Positions 1 to 7,200 of a stretch of 27,433 bases of DNA are shown piece by piece. The notes beneath the pieces were generated by a model that did not search any database, was not told the origin of the DNA, and worked only from the letters and a program-made list of their open reading frames with translations. Numbering within the stretch: the first letter of the stretch is position 1; each line of letters opens with the position of its first letter. The stretch spans positions 1 through 27,433 of the forward strand of contig CANRAI010000005.1 in the NCBI GenBank assembly GCA_947628555.1, written 5' to 3'. A program made the translations under genes and the position numbers. Source of the stretch: an uncultured Clostridia bacterium. Lineage in GTDB: Bacteria; Bacillota; Clostridia; Christensenellales; Borkfalkiaceae.

Positions 1-66
1 TGTAACAATAACTTCTATTTCTCGTTTGTAAGACTAACTTCCTATCACTCGATAGAACTTACTTTT

Positions 67-150
67 TCAATTGAGGGAAAGTAAACTGATTTTCGCTTTG
101 CACACTATTGTTTCATTATTTTGTAAATTTTTTTCAGAGTATTTAGTCAT
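67..150 (-). CDS. Short leftward ORF (27 aa), possibly a truncated or decayed gene
   Basis: Reading leftward, an AGGAG box (157-161) lies 6 nt before an ATG at 150. This opens a 27-codon frame that ends in TGA at 67-69. The peptide begins MTKYSEKNLQNNETIV and ends with a hydrophobic stretch (ISLLSL). This start vaguely resembles the N-terminus of small bacterial PH-domain membrane proteins, which begin with a polar segment and then enter a membrane helix, but the match is only an impression. Downstream to base 1 every frame meets stops, so either the peptide is genuinely tiny or the gene is frameshifted. It is driven by a consensus promoter (196-224) and diverges from the XRE regulator gene, which suggests it is the repressor's target. 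The function is unknown. Confidence 0.35.
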   Translation of the reverse strand: MTKYSEKNLQNNETIVCKAKISLLSLN

Positions 151-177
151 TTTTTTCTCCTAAGTATTATTTTTACC

Positions 178-189
178 GTTAAGCTTAAC
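178..189. promoter_or_regulatory. 12-bp palindrome, candidate operator
   Basis: GTTAAGCTTAAC is a perfect palindrome lying where the leftward transcript from the 196-224 promoter should start (about 189). Its GTTA/TAAC ends resemble the half-sites of the neighbouring inverted repeat at 198-217 and of TAGTTA at 244-249. It is a plausible second binding site for the adjacent XRE protein. This is inference. Confidence 0.4.
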
Positions 190-195
190 AATTAT

Positions 196-224
196 ATTAT
201 AGTTATATTTAACTATAATGTCAA
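196..224 (-). promoter_or_regulatory. Perfect consensus sigma-A promoter, leftward
   Basis: On the minus strand, TTGACA (219-224) and TATAAT (196-201) are separated by exactly 17 bp. Both boxes are consensus. It drives transcription toward the short ORF at 67-150, with a start near 189. The spacer contains the inverted repeat 198-217, so a bound repressor would block polymerase directly. Confidence 0.7.
198..217. promoter_or_regulatory. Inverted repeat in promoter spacer, candidate XRE operator
   Basis: TATAGTTA (198-205) and TAACTATA (210-217) form an 8-bp perfect inverted repeat around a 4-base spacer. It lies almost wholly between the -35 and -10 boxes of the leftward promoter. It also overlaps a TATAAT (214-219) that could serve as a rightward -10 for the XRE gene, with only a poor -35. 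Size, symmetry and position are typical of operators for small dimeric XRE repressors; binding by the 285-605 product is inferred. Confidence 0.5.
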
Positions 225-284
225 GTAAAATTTGGTGCATTTGTAGTTAAAAAATGTAGTAATATATTTCTAAGGTAGATTGAA

Positions 285-605
285 TTGAATTTTGATGTTG
301 TTAAAAAGCTGAACAAAATGAGATTGGAAAGGAATTTGAGCGTATATAAACTTGCTTATCTTTCGGGTTTAAACCAAAGCACGCTTGCAAACACCTTTTC
401 CCGCGGACTTGTGCCTTCAATCGTAAATCTGGAAGCAATCTGCGATGCTATGGGCGTAAGTTTGGCTCAGTTTTTTACAGAGTCGGAAGAGGATTTCAAG
501 TTGACCGAAAAAGAGCGGCAAATGCTTATAAATTATAGAAGGCTACCGGAAGAAACACGTGACCTTATAGGGAAATTGATAGAAAAGTATGTTGATTTAA
601 TTTGA
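285..605 (+). CDS. XRE-family helix-turn-helix regulator
   Basis: This is a 106-aa cytosolic DNA-binding protein. Residues about 6-62 form a Cro/C1-type HTH: the helix LSVYKLAYLSGLNQSTL, then a recognition region ending in LEAICDAMGVSLAQFF. A charged C-terminal helical tail (residues 70-106) is likely used for dimerisation. The start is a TTG, chosen because AAGG (272-275) sits at ribosome-site distance; the first in-frame ATG would remove the first HTH helix. The gene diverges from a consensus promoter carrying palindromes, so autoregulation and repression of the leftward transcript are likely. Many such genes occur in mobile or stress modules, but no integrase or phage gene is visible. The ligand and regulon are unknown. 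Confidence 0.85.
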   Translation: MNFDVVKKLNKMRLERNLSVYKLAYLSGLNQSTLANTFSRGLVPSIVNLEAICDAMGVSLAQFFTESEEDFKLTEKERQMLINYRRLPEETRDLIGKLIEKYVDLI

Positions 606-636
606 ATAGGCGTGATATATAAACAATATTTTATTT

Positions 637-674
637 AAAGCGGCTGTGCAAACGGATATTTGCACAGCCGCTTT
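637..674. terminator. Bidirectional terminator-like hairpin
   Basis: A perfect 16-bp inverted repeat (637-652 with 659-674, 6-base loop) has A-rich outer ends, AAAGCGGC to GCCGCTTT. It lies between the convergent ends of the XRE gene and cardiolipin synthase and probably terminates both. Neither side has a long T tract. Confidence 0.65.
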
Positions 675-691
675 ACCTATAAAAACCGGAC

Positions 692-2101
692 TTATATCAA
701 AGGGGCGAAAAGGCGCAGTATGAAGCGCGAAAGCCGCTTTGCGGTAGAAATTTTTCCCTCGGTCAGCGGCAGAGAGACGGAAAGGCACCTCATAAAATCC
801 GCCTCCGCGTCGTCGCAGATTTTTCCGCCGAACATTATCCCACATTCGTAATTGAGCCGCATGGAGCGGAAGTCGAAATTATAGCTGCCGAGAAAGACTT
901 CATTGTCGCAGATAACCGATTTTGCGTGCATAAAGCCTGGGGTAAATTCAAAAAATTTTACGCCGCCGTCCTCCATAATGTGCGCCGTGGCTTTTGAAAG
1001 CTCGAAGGCGTACGGCTTATCCGGAACGTGCGGAAGAATTACTTTCACGTCAACGCCGCGCTTTGCCGCAAATTCCAGCGCGCCCGCAAGCCGTTCGCTA
1101 ACGCAGAAGTAGGGGGTCATAATGTGTATTCGGCTCTTTGCGCCGCTGATTTTCTGAACGTAAAGTTCCTCGCAAAAGCCTTTGGCGGGTGGATTGTCGC
1201 AGTAGGGCAGACAAATTTTTTCTCCGCCGAAGGGAATTTCCGCCGAATATTCCCCCAGCCACATGGCGTTGAACATTCCCTCAAAAACCTGCGCCGCCGC
1301 GCCGTAAACGACAATGCCGTTGTCTTTCCAAAAGCCGTAAGGGCTTGAAATATTGGCGTATTCGTCGGCAAGATTTACGCCGCCCGTAAAGGCTGTTTTC
1401 CCGTCTATCGTAATAATTTTTCTGTGGTCGCGGCAGCCGAGGCGGGAGCGCGGCACAGGGATAAGGCGGTGGAAAATTTTAACCTCCGCGCCCGCTTGTT
1501 TTAAAAGCCGTACGTCGCGCCTTCCTATTTTGAAAGCCGAACCAACGCCGTCTATAAGCATTGTAATTTCTGCGCCGTTTTTCTTCGCGCAGCGCAGGGC
1601 GTCGAGAAACAGGTCGAAGATTTTTCCGCGGCTGACTATAAAAAACTCGATACATACCCGTTTTTCCGCTTTTTTCAGTTCAGTGAAAAGCCGTTTGAAA
1701 AACAGCGAACCGTCCGGAAAATACACGGCGTCGTCATAACCCGCCTCGCAAGTGCCGCACATGGAATTGGCGCATTTCCCCAAAGGGGTGAGGGGAGCCG
1801 TTTTTGCCTTAAAAACGCCATACGTATTGCTTCTTTTGCCTGCGACGAGGTAAATTATCGCCCCCGCGAAAGGCAGCGCGGCAATTAGGACGAACCACGC
1901 GCATTTCCCTTCGGAAGCGCCGCCGCGCGACAGCAGGATGACGGAAGCCGCCGCGGAAAGCAGCCATGCACCCGCGTAAGCCGCCGCCACGGGTATCATG
2001 GAGGGGACGTACAGGCATAAAAAAATAATTGCGGCGATTTGCGCCGCAATCAATAGTACATATAAAAAATTGAGCGAGAATATTATCCTTGTTATGCGCA
2101 T
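692..2101 (-). CDS. cls: Cardiolipin synthase, phospholipase D family
   Basis: The product condenses two phosphatidylglycerol molecules into cardiolipin plus glycerol at the cytoplasmic membrane. It has 469 aa, close to the usual 480-510. The N-terminus holds hydrophobic segments at about 7-33, 39-58 and 65-87 (PLD N-terminal region). Two HKD catalytic motifs follow: H226-x-K228-x4-D233 in DHRKIITIDG, and H392-x-K394-x4-D399 in MHAKSVICDN. The central EFFIVSRGKIFDLFLDAL stretch is typical of the family. The start is ATG without a clear ribosome site. It begins 16 nt after the stop of the upstream dehydrogenase-like gene on the same strand, so the two are probably cotranscribed and translation may be coupled. 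The 3' end faces the hairpin at 637-674. Confidence 0.95.
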   Translation of the reverse strand: MRITRIIFSLNFLYVLLIAAQIAAIIFLCLYVPSMIPVAAAYAGAWLLSAAASVILLSRGGASEGKCAWFVLIAALPFAGAIIYLVAGKRSNTYGVFKAKTAPLTPLGKCANSMCGTCEAGYDDAVYFPDGSLFFKRLFTELKKAEKRVCIEFFIVSRGKIFDLFLDALRCAKKNGAEITMLIDGVGSAFKIGRRDVRLLKQAGAEVKIFHRLIPVPRSRLGCRDHRKIITIDGKTAFTGGVNLADEYANISSPYGFWKDNGIVVYGAAAQVFEGMFNAMWLGEYSAEIPFGGEKICLPYCDNPPAKGFCEELYVQKISGAKSRIHIMTPYFCVSERLAGALEFAAKRGVDVKVILPHVPDKPYAFELSKATAHIMEDGGVKFFEFTPGFMHAKSVICDNEVFLGSYNFDFRSMRLNYECGIMFGGKICDDAEADFMRCLSVSLPLTEGKISTAKRLSRFILRLFAPLI

Positions 2102-2117
2102 ACAATTAAAGCGCAGG

Positions 2118-3131
2118 TCATAGAATCATTTTCAGTACGGTCAGTTTGCTCGAAGGCGCGGCAAGGGCGCGCTCTTTGAAAAGAGCTACGGGGTCGTATT
2201 CCGTAAGAATTTCCTTTTCGAACACATCCAGATTCACTGCTCCGTGCAAAAGCATATTTATTACCGCGTCCGTATAATCATACGCGTTGGAAATCCCGTA
2301 AACGGTGAGATTTTTAGCGAAAATGTCGCGCGCGTCCAAAGGCGACGAAGCGGAAGAAAGGCTTGAAATAACCACCGTCTTGCCCGAACCTACCAACCTT
2401 GTGCAAAGGTATATGGGCAGGCGGGAATTTCCGCAATACACCGCCGCGTCGCAAAGATGACCGCTTGTGGCGTTCAGAATATTTTCGTTCAGCTCGTCGT
2501 TGGCGGAAAAAGCGTAATACATACCGCACTTTTTCGCCCTTTCGAGGTTTGCGGGGTTGTTGTCAATAATGACGGGAATTACCCTGTGGTATTGCAGAAC
2601 CTGGGCTATGATGTTTCCGTAAAAATCCGCGCCCACGACCGCAACTCTCTGACCTGCGGAGAGATTGAGTTTGTCGTAAATATTTTCGGCAATACCCACC
2701 ATTTCTATGCACAGCGCCTTAACGTCGTCAACCGCGTCGGGCAGCGGAGCGACATCGCCGTATTCGCATACCACGAAGTCGCGCAGAAATCCGTCGAAGT
2801 CCTTGCCTGCGGTTATAACCGAAGTACATTCCCTGGGCTTCCCGTTGCGGCAGGCAAGGCATTTACCGCAGGCGCGCGTAGGTTCGAAATAAACCCTTGA
2901 ATTCCTTTCGAGCCCGTAGCATGCGTCGCCGAGTTCCGTCACGATTCCGACGGCGGCTTTGCCTATTGTTTTCGGATAGCGGGGTTCGGCCGCGCCCGTG
3001 AAAATCTGCGTGTCGAAATCGGTCATAAGCAGGTGCGAAACCTTTACCTTGACCTGAGTCGGCAGAGTGATATTTTCGCTTGTGCCTTCGTTTACAAGCG
3101 TTTGCGGACCTTTTAAAACCCAATTATCCAT
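2118..3131 (-). CDS. Zinc-alcohol-dehydrogenase-like (MDR) protein lacking catalytic zinc ligands
   Basis: This is a 337-aa cytosolic medium-chain dehydrogenase/reductase. The structural zinc site is intact: C88-x2-C91-x2-C94-x7-C102. A nucleotide-binding Rossmann segment lies near residues 161-180 (VAVVGADFYGNIIAQVL), with an irregular glycine motif. The usual catalytic zinc residues are missing: the Cys of the CGSD motif is Leu35 (LLMTD), and the GHE motif reads GKA (57-59). It is therefore unlikely to work as a standard zinc-dependent alcohol dehydrogenase. It could be a zinc-independent oxidoreductase or a binding or regulatory protein. No good ribosome site precedes the ATG; the promoter 3144-3172 would start transcription about 6 nt upstream of it. 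The substrate is not predictable. Cardiolipin synthase follows. Confidence 0.75.
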   Translation of the reverse strand: MDNWVLKGPQTLVNEGTSENITLPTQVKVKVSHLLMTDFDTQIFTGAAEPRYPKTIGKAAVGIVTELGDACYGLERNSRVYFEPTRACGKCLACRNGKPRECTSVITAGKDFDGFLRDFVVCEYGDVAPLPDAVDDVKALCIEMVGIAENIYDKLNLSAGQRVAVVGADFYGNIIAQVLQYHRVIPVIIDNNPANLERAKKCGMYYAFSANDELNENILNATSGHLCDAAVYCGNSRLPIYLCTRLVGSGKTVVISSLSSASSPLDARDIFAKNLTVYGISNAYDYTDAVINMLLHGAVNLDVFEKEILTEYDPVALFKERALAAPSSKLTVLKMIL

Positions 3132-3143
3132 AACTTATTGTTC

Positions 3144-3172
3144 ATTATACGCTTTTTTAAGCGGATTTGCAA
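3144..3172 (-). promoter_or_regulatory. Sigma-A promoter for the dehydrogenase-like gene
   Basis: On the minus strand, TTGCAA (3167-3172), a 17-bp spacer and TATAAT (3144-3149). The expected start, near 3137, lies only about 6 nt before the ATG at 3131, so the mRNA would be nearly leaderless. This agrees with the absence of a Shine-Dalgarno sequence. Confidence 0.65.
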
Positions 3173-3249
3173 CTAAATTTAAAGGAAATTGAAAAAGATA
3201 AGAATTTCGCATGTTTCGGGTGAATTTTTCAATATCGCCTTTAAAATAA

Positions 3250-3278
3250 TTGACTAAATGAAATAAATTATATATAAT
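3250..3278 (+). promoter_or_regulatory. Sigma-A promoter for rpmE
   Basis: TTGACT (3250-3255), a 17-bp spacer and TATAAT (3273-3278). The expected start, near 3285, gives a leader of about 32 nt that includes the rpmE ribosome site. Confidence 0.75.
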
Positions 3279-3316
3279 ACTTTGGTATTCAAAGATTTAA
3301 AAGCGAGGTGAAAAGT

Positions 3317-3520
3317 ATGAAGCCCGAAATACATCCCGATTATCACGAAGTGACGGTTGTATGCGCTTGCGGCGCGACGTTCACTACGGGAACGACCAAG
3401 AAGGTCGATACGTTAAAGGTGGATATCTGCAACAAGTGCCATCCTTTCTTTACCGGAAAGCAGAAGCTGGTTGATACAGGCGGCCGTGTAGATAAGTTCA
3501 AGAAACGTTATAGTATATAA
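3317..3520 (+). CDS. rpmE: Ribosomal protein L31, zinc-binding form
   Basis: This 67-aa protein of the large ribosomal subunit has the zinc-binding (C+) cysteine pattern C16-x-C18 and C38-x2-C41, within VVCACGATF and VDICNKCHPFFTG. That pattern is characteristic of the zinc-containing L31 rather than its zinc-free paralogue. The ATG at 3317 is preferred over an in-frame GTG at 3308, because that GTG is part of the ribosome site GAGGTG (3305-3310). The gene has its own promoter (3250-3278) and an immediate terminator, so it is probably monocistronic. In Firmicutes rpmE commonly precedes the DUF1385/prmC/prfA genes, as here. Confidence 0.97.
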   Translation: MKPEIHPDYHEVTVVCACGATFTTGTTKKVDTLKVDICNKCHPFFTGKQKLVDTGGRVDKFKKRYSI

Positions 3521-3557
3521 AAAATACGGCTCTGGAAATTCGGAGCCGCTATTTTTT
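3521..3557 (+). terminator. Rho-independent terminator after rpmE
   Basis: The stem CGGCTCTG (3527-3534) pairs with CGGAGCCG (3541-3548), including one G-U pair. It is extended by A-T pairs around a bulged C and followed by six T (3552-3557). Confidence 0.85.
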
Positions 3558-3604
3558 AACAGGATTTTTTCTTAAATTTCGTAACCGAGCGGTAAGATTT
3601 CTTT

Positions 3605-5440
3605 ATGAAAAAACAGAAAACCAAAAAAAATTGCACATATATCGGCGGGCAGGCGGTAATGGAAGGCGTGATGATGCAGGGCAAAACCTGTATGGCCTGC
3701 GCCGTGCGCGACCCCGACGGAAATATCCAGATAGAGGCTAAGCGGCTGAACACCCCGCCCGCGGTAAAGAAGATAAGCAAAATTCCTTTTCTCCGCGGAA
3801 CAGTCAATCTCGTGCTGTCCCTCGTGCGGGGCATGAAAGTGCTGATGCGCTCGGCGGCGGTAAGCGGCGACGACGAGGAAGAGGGCGGAAAGGTCTCAGC
3901 CTATCTTGCCGAAAAATTCAAGCTCAGCGTCATGGACGTCGTCACATACATAGCCGTAATTTTCGGAGTGGCGCTTGCCTTGGGATTATTTATAATTCTT
4001 CCGCGGGTGTTCACAAACCTTATTCTGGAAGCTTTCCCCGCAGTGGGCGCGGCGCACGGCGGAATTTGGCAGTACGTCCTTTGGGGCGCGTTCAAATTCG
4101 TGATTTTTATAGCATATCTCGCGCTGATTTTGTTGCTTAAAGATATCCGCAGACTGTATATGTATCACGGCGCGGAACATAAAACCATCAACGCCTATGA
4201 GCACGGAATGGAACTGACCCCCGAAAGCGTTAAAAACGCCTCCCGCATACACGACAGATGCGGTACGTCTTTCCTTTTTATTGTAGTGCTGATAAACGTG
4301 CTTGTGCTTTCCCTCGTACTTTGGGGCGTGGGAGTGACCGAACAGAACATACCTAACCGTTTTCTCAGATTTTTCGCGCAGCTTGGAATTGAGATACTGT
4401 TGCTCCCCGTGCTTGCAGGTATTTCGTATGAAGTTTTAAAGCTGTTGGCGCGCTTCGACAATAAATTCGTCGCTATTTTCAAGTTGCCCGGAATGCTTTT
4501 GCAGAAAGCGCTTACGACGCGCGAACCCGACGTCGAAATGATAGAGGTGGCAATTGCCGCGTTCAAAAAGGCGCTTGAAATGGACGCCGACCCCGAAGCG
4601 CCTGAAACTTACTTTATCACAAGCGGCATACTCTCCAAAAAGCTGGCGGATACGAAGAAGCGCTTTGCCGAGGCGGGCATAGACGAAAGCGACGCCGAAT
4701 GGATTTATTCGCTGTGCCTCGGCATAAAGAGAAGCGAGCTTTCCAAAGAGCGCACGGTGAAACCTTCGGAAGCGAAAAAAATCGACGCATACGTACAAAA
4801 ACGCCTTACGGGCAGACCCCTTTGGTATATCGTGGGCGATACCGAATTCTACGGGCTTAAAATAAAGGTTGACGAGCGCGCCCTGATTCCCCGCCCCGAA
4901 ACGGAGATACTCGCGGATACCGTAATTAAATCGGCGGAAAAGGGCGATAAAATTCTGGATATGTGCACGGGTTCGGGCTGCATTGCGATAGCCGTAGCAA
5001 AAATGTGCGCCGACAGGAACGTTACTGTAACGGCTGCGGACATTTCGGACGCGGCGCTTATGCTCGCCCGCGAGAACGCCGAACTCAACAACGTAAAAAT
5101 CAATTTCGTGCAAAGCGATATGTTCCGCAACGTGCGCGGTAAATTCAATATAGTAGTATGCAATCCGCCCTACATAAAGAGCGGCGAAATACCCAATATC
5201 CAGCGCGAAGTTCGGGATTTCGAACCGCGCGTGGCGCTTGACGGGGGAGAGGACGGGCTGGATTTCTACCGCCGCATAGCCGAAGATATCAAGGGCTGTC
5301 TTGCAAAGGACGGCACGCTTGTAATGGAATGTGGGGAGGGGCAGACAGAAGAAATTTTAAAACTGTTCAAAAAACGCGATTACGCCATGGTAATAAAGGA
5401 TGACGCGGGCGTTGACAGATTTGTTAAAATAGTATTTTAA
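3605..5440 (+). CDS. prmC: DUF1385 membrane domain fused to release-factor glutamine methyltransferase PrmC
   Basis: This is a single 611-aa frame with two parts. Residues about 8-325 are a DUF1385 protein: GGQAVMEGVMM at the start, YHGAEHKT at 187-194, RCGTSFLF near 218, and hydrophobic segments near 113-133, 160-178, 220-242 and 258-275. Its function is unknown. Residues about 335-611 are a full PrmC, with the N-terminal helical domain, the IPRPETE segment, SAM motif LDMCTGSGC (451-459) and catalytic NPPY (520-523). PrmC uses SAM to methylate the Gln of the GGQ motif in release factors; prfA lies two genes downstream. Elsewhere the two domains are often separate neighbouring genes. No strong ribosome site is seen before the ATG. 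A weak TAAGAT (3593-3598) could be a -10. The PrmC half probably faces the cytosol. Confidence 0.93.
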   Translation: MKKQKTKKNCTYIGGQAVMEGVMMQGKTCMACAVRDPDGNIQIEAKRLNTPPAVKKISKIPFLRGTVNLVLSLVRGMKVLMRSAAVSGDDEEEGGKVSAYLAEKFKLSVMDVVTYIAVIFGVALALGLFIILPRVFTNLILEAFPAVGAAHGGIWQYVLWGAFKFVIFIAYLALILLLKDIRRLYMYHGAEHKTINAYEHGMELTPESVKNASRIHDRCGTSFLFIVVLINVLVLSLVLWGVGVTEQNIPNRFLRFFAQLGIEILLLPVLAGISYEVLKLLARFDNKFVAIFKLPGMLLQKALTTREPDVEMIEVAIAAFKKALEMDADPEAPETYFITSGILSKKLADTKKRFAEAGIDESDAEWIYSLCLGIKRSELSKERTVKPSEAKKIDAYVQKRLTGRPLWYIVGDTEFYGLKIKVDERALIPRPETEILADTVIKSAEKGDKILDMCTGSGCIAIAVAKMCADRNVTVTAADISDAALMLARENAELNNVKINFVQSDMFRNVRGKFNIVVCNPPYIKSGEIPNIQREVRDFEPRVALDGGEDGLDFYRRIAEDIKGCLAKDGTLVMECGEGQTEEILKLFKKRDYAMVIKDDAGVDRFVKIVF

Positions 5441-5451
5441 TCGGTGGCTTT

Positions 5452-7161
5452 ATGGGCGACAACGTAAATAAGTATTTAAAACTCGAAAAGGTCAACCGCG
5501 GCAAGTGCAGGTGCTGCGGCGGATATTATGACGTAAGAAAGGCCCGCAACGGCGTTGTTACCTGCGAAAGCTGCGGTACGGTATATACTATTTTCCGGGA
5601 CGAGGTGAGAAGCAACACCCGTAAATGTATCGTGGCGGCATATAAACTTATGGACCGTTACCTTTTCGACGAAGCATATACCGCTTGCAAGCGCGCCGCC
5701 GAATACGACGGCATAGAGCCGGAGGCATATTTCGGCATGGCTTTGGCAGAATTCAAGGTGCGCTATTCCCTAAACAATAACGGCGGCAACTCCCGCCTTC
5801 GGCCCGTAAGTTTCGAGGGCACGGGCCGAAAGTTTTCAGATTGTTACAACTATAAGCTGGCGCTTTCGAAAGCCACTCCGGAGCAGCGGGCCGTTTACCG
5901 GAAAATGGCAAAGGAAATAGACGCCGTTCTTAGCATACGCAATGACAGGCAAATTCCCGCCCAGCCCGAAGAAAAGTCCTCCGAGACCTTCGAAATTCTC
6001 GAATATCTGTCCGAAATAGAGCCCGAAGATAAGTCGGGTCCCGCCCTTTCTATCACCAACCGAGTCCTCAAACGCGTAAATTCGCAGGATGAGGAAATTA
6101 CCGTGCCGGACGGCGTTACGGCAATCGGCGACGGCGCTTTCAAGGATTGCAGAAATCTTAAAAAGGTGCATATTCCCAACTCCGTCACCAAGATTGGCAG
6201 AAACGCTTTCGATTTCTGCTGTATGCTTACGGATATCGTTATCCCGCCGTCGGTGACGGCGATAGGCTTACGCGCTTTCGTGGACTGTAACAGCCTTGCA
6301 AGCATAACGCTGCCTTTCATCGGCTCGAAAACCGACAATTTGGGCAGTATGCGCTTCAACTGTATTTTCGGCGGCGAGGGTGAATTTACAAACCCGTACG
6401 TTCCTCTTTCGCTGAAAAAAGTAACCGTGACGGGCGGCGACACGGTTGGCGACTCCGCCTTTTTCAACTGTTTTAAGCTTACTGAAATCAACCTGCCCGA
6501 AAGCGTTACGGCGATAGGCAATTACGCTTTCAACGGCTGTAAGGGCATAAAAATGATGCCCCTGCCCGAAGCGGTGAAAACGATAGGAAACTACGCCTTT
6601 TACGGCTGCCGCAGGCTTAAAGAACTTGTTTTGGGCAAGAACGTGGAAACGATAGGAATAGGCGCTTTCGGCGGCTGCGACGGGCTTTTGGAAATGGTCG
6701 TTCCCGACTCCGTCGCCGCGCTTTACAACGAGACTTTTTCGGGCTGCGCAAGGCTTGAAAACGTAGTGTTGCCCGAGGGCATGGTCTCCATAGGCGCGCG
6801 CGCGTTCAGCGACTGCGTAAGGCTGGATAGCATAAAAATTCCTTCGACCGTCAAATACATAGGCGAGGGCGCTTTCTGCAACTGCGAAAGTCTTAAAAGG
6901 GTGGAGATTCCCGAAGGCGTCACCACTCTTACTTCGGGCATATTCGCCGGGTGCAAAAATCTTGAAAGCGTAATAATCCCCAAAGGCGTAACCCATATCG
7001 GCGACGACGTGTTCGCCGAGTGTGAAAAGTTGACTATATATTGCGAAAACGACATAAAGCCCGAGAGCTGGGACAAGAATTTCAGCGTTTACCGCAACGG
7101 CAAGCTTCTGGTTAAAAAGCGCTGCAAGGTAGTGTGGGATTATAAAAACGCCGAAGAATAA
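5452..7161 (+). CDS. Zinc-ribbon, BspA-type leucine-rich-repeat protein, cytosolic
   Basis: This 569-aa protein has no signal peptide or membrane segment. The N-terminus has a zinc ribbon, C19-x2-C22 and C38-x2-C41. Residues about 55-165 are helical and TPR-like (DEAYTACKRAAEYDG, EAYFGMALAEFK). Residues about 205-545 hold roughly twelve LRR_5 repeats of about 23 residues, each with an AF-x2-C core (for example AFKDC, AFNGC, AFYGC), and the C-terminus has the VVWDY ending seen in such proteins. LRR_5 repeats usually occur in secreted or surface proteins; here the protein appears intracellular. It starts 11 nt after the prmC stop with GGTGG as ribosome site, and prfA follows 39 nt after its end, so it lies within the release-factor operon. 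The role is unknown; protein binding is the likely activity. Confidence 0.85.
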   Translation: MGDNVNKYLKLEKVNRGKCRCCGGYYDVRKARNGVVTCESCGTVYTIFRDEVRSNTRKCIVAAYKLMDRYLFDEAYTACKRAAEYDGIEPEAYFGMALAEFKVRYSLNNNGGNSRLRPVSFEGTGRKFSDCYNYKLALSKATPEQRAVYRKMAKEIDAVLSIRNDRQIPAQPEEKSSETFEILEYLSEIEPEDKSGPALSITNRVLKRVNSQDEEITVPDGVTAIGDGAFKDCRNLKKVHIPNSVTKIGRNAFDFCCMLTDIVIPPSVTAIGLRAFVDCNSLASITLPFIGSKTDNLGSMRFNCIFGGEGEFTNPYVPLSLKKVTVTGGDTVGDSAFFNCFKLTEINLPESVTAIGNYAFNGCKGIKMMPLPEAVKTIGNYAFYGCRRLKELVLGKNVETIGIGAFGGCDGLLEMVVPDSVAALYNETFSGCARLENVVLPEGMVSIGARAFSDCVRLDSIKIPSTVKYIGEGAFCNCESLKRVEIPEGVTTLTSGIFAGCKNLESVIIPKGVTHIGDDVFAECEKLTIYCENDIKPESWDKNFSVYRNGKLLVKKRCKVVWDYKNAEE

Positions 7162-7200
7162 TCGCCGCGGAAATACGGCGTAAATGCGGACGGTAAAAAA

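Noticed and set aside
3308..3316. GTG start for rpmE
   Set aside because: This GTG is part of the Shine-Dalgarno sequence GAGGTG; the ATG at 3317 is correctly spaced.
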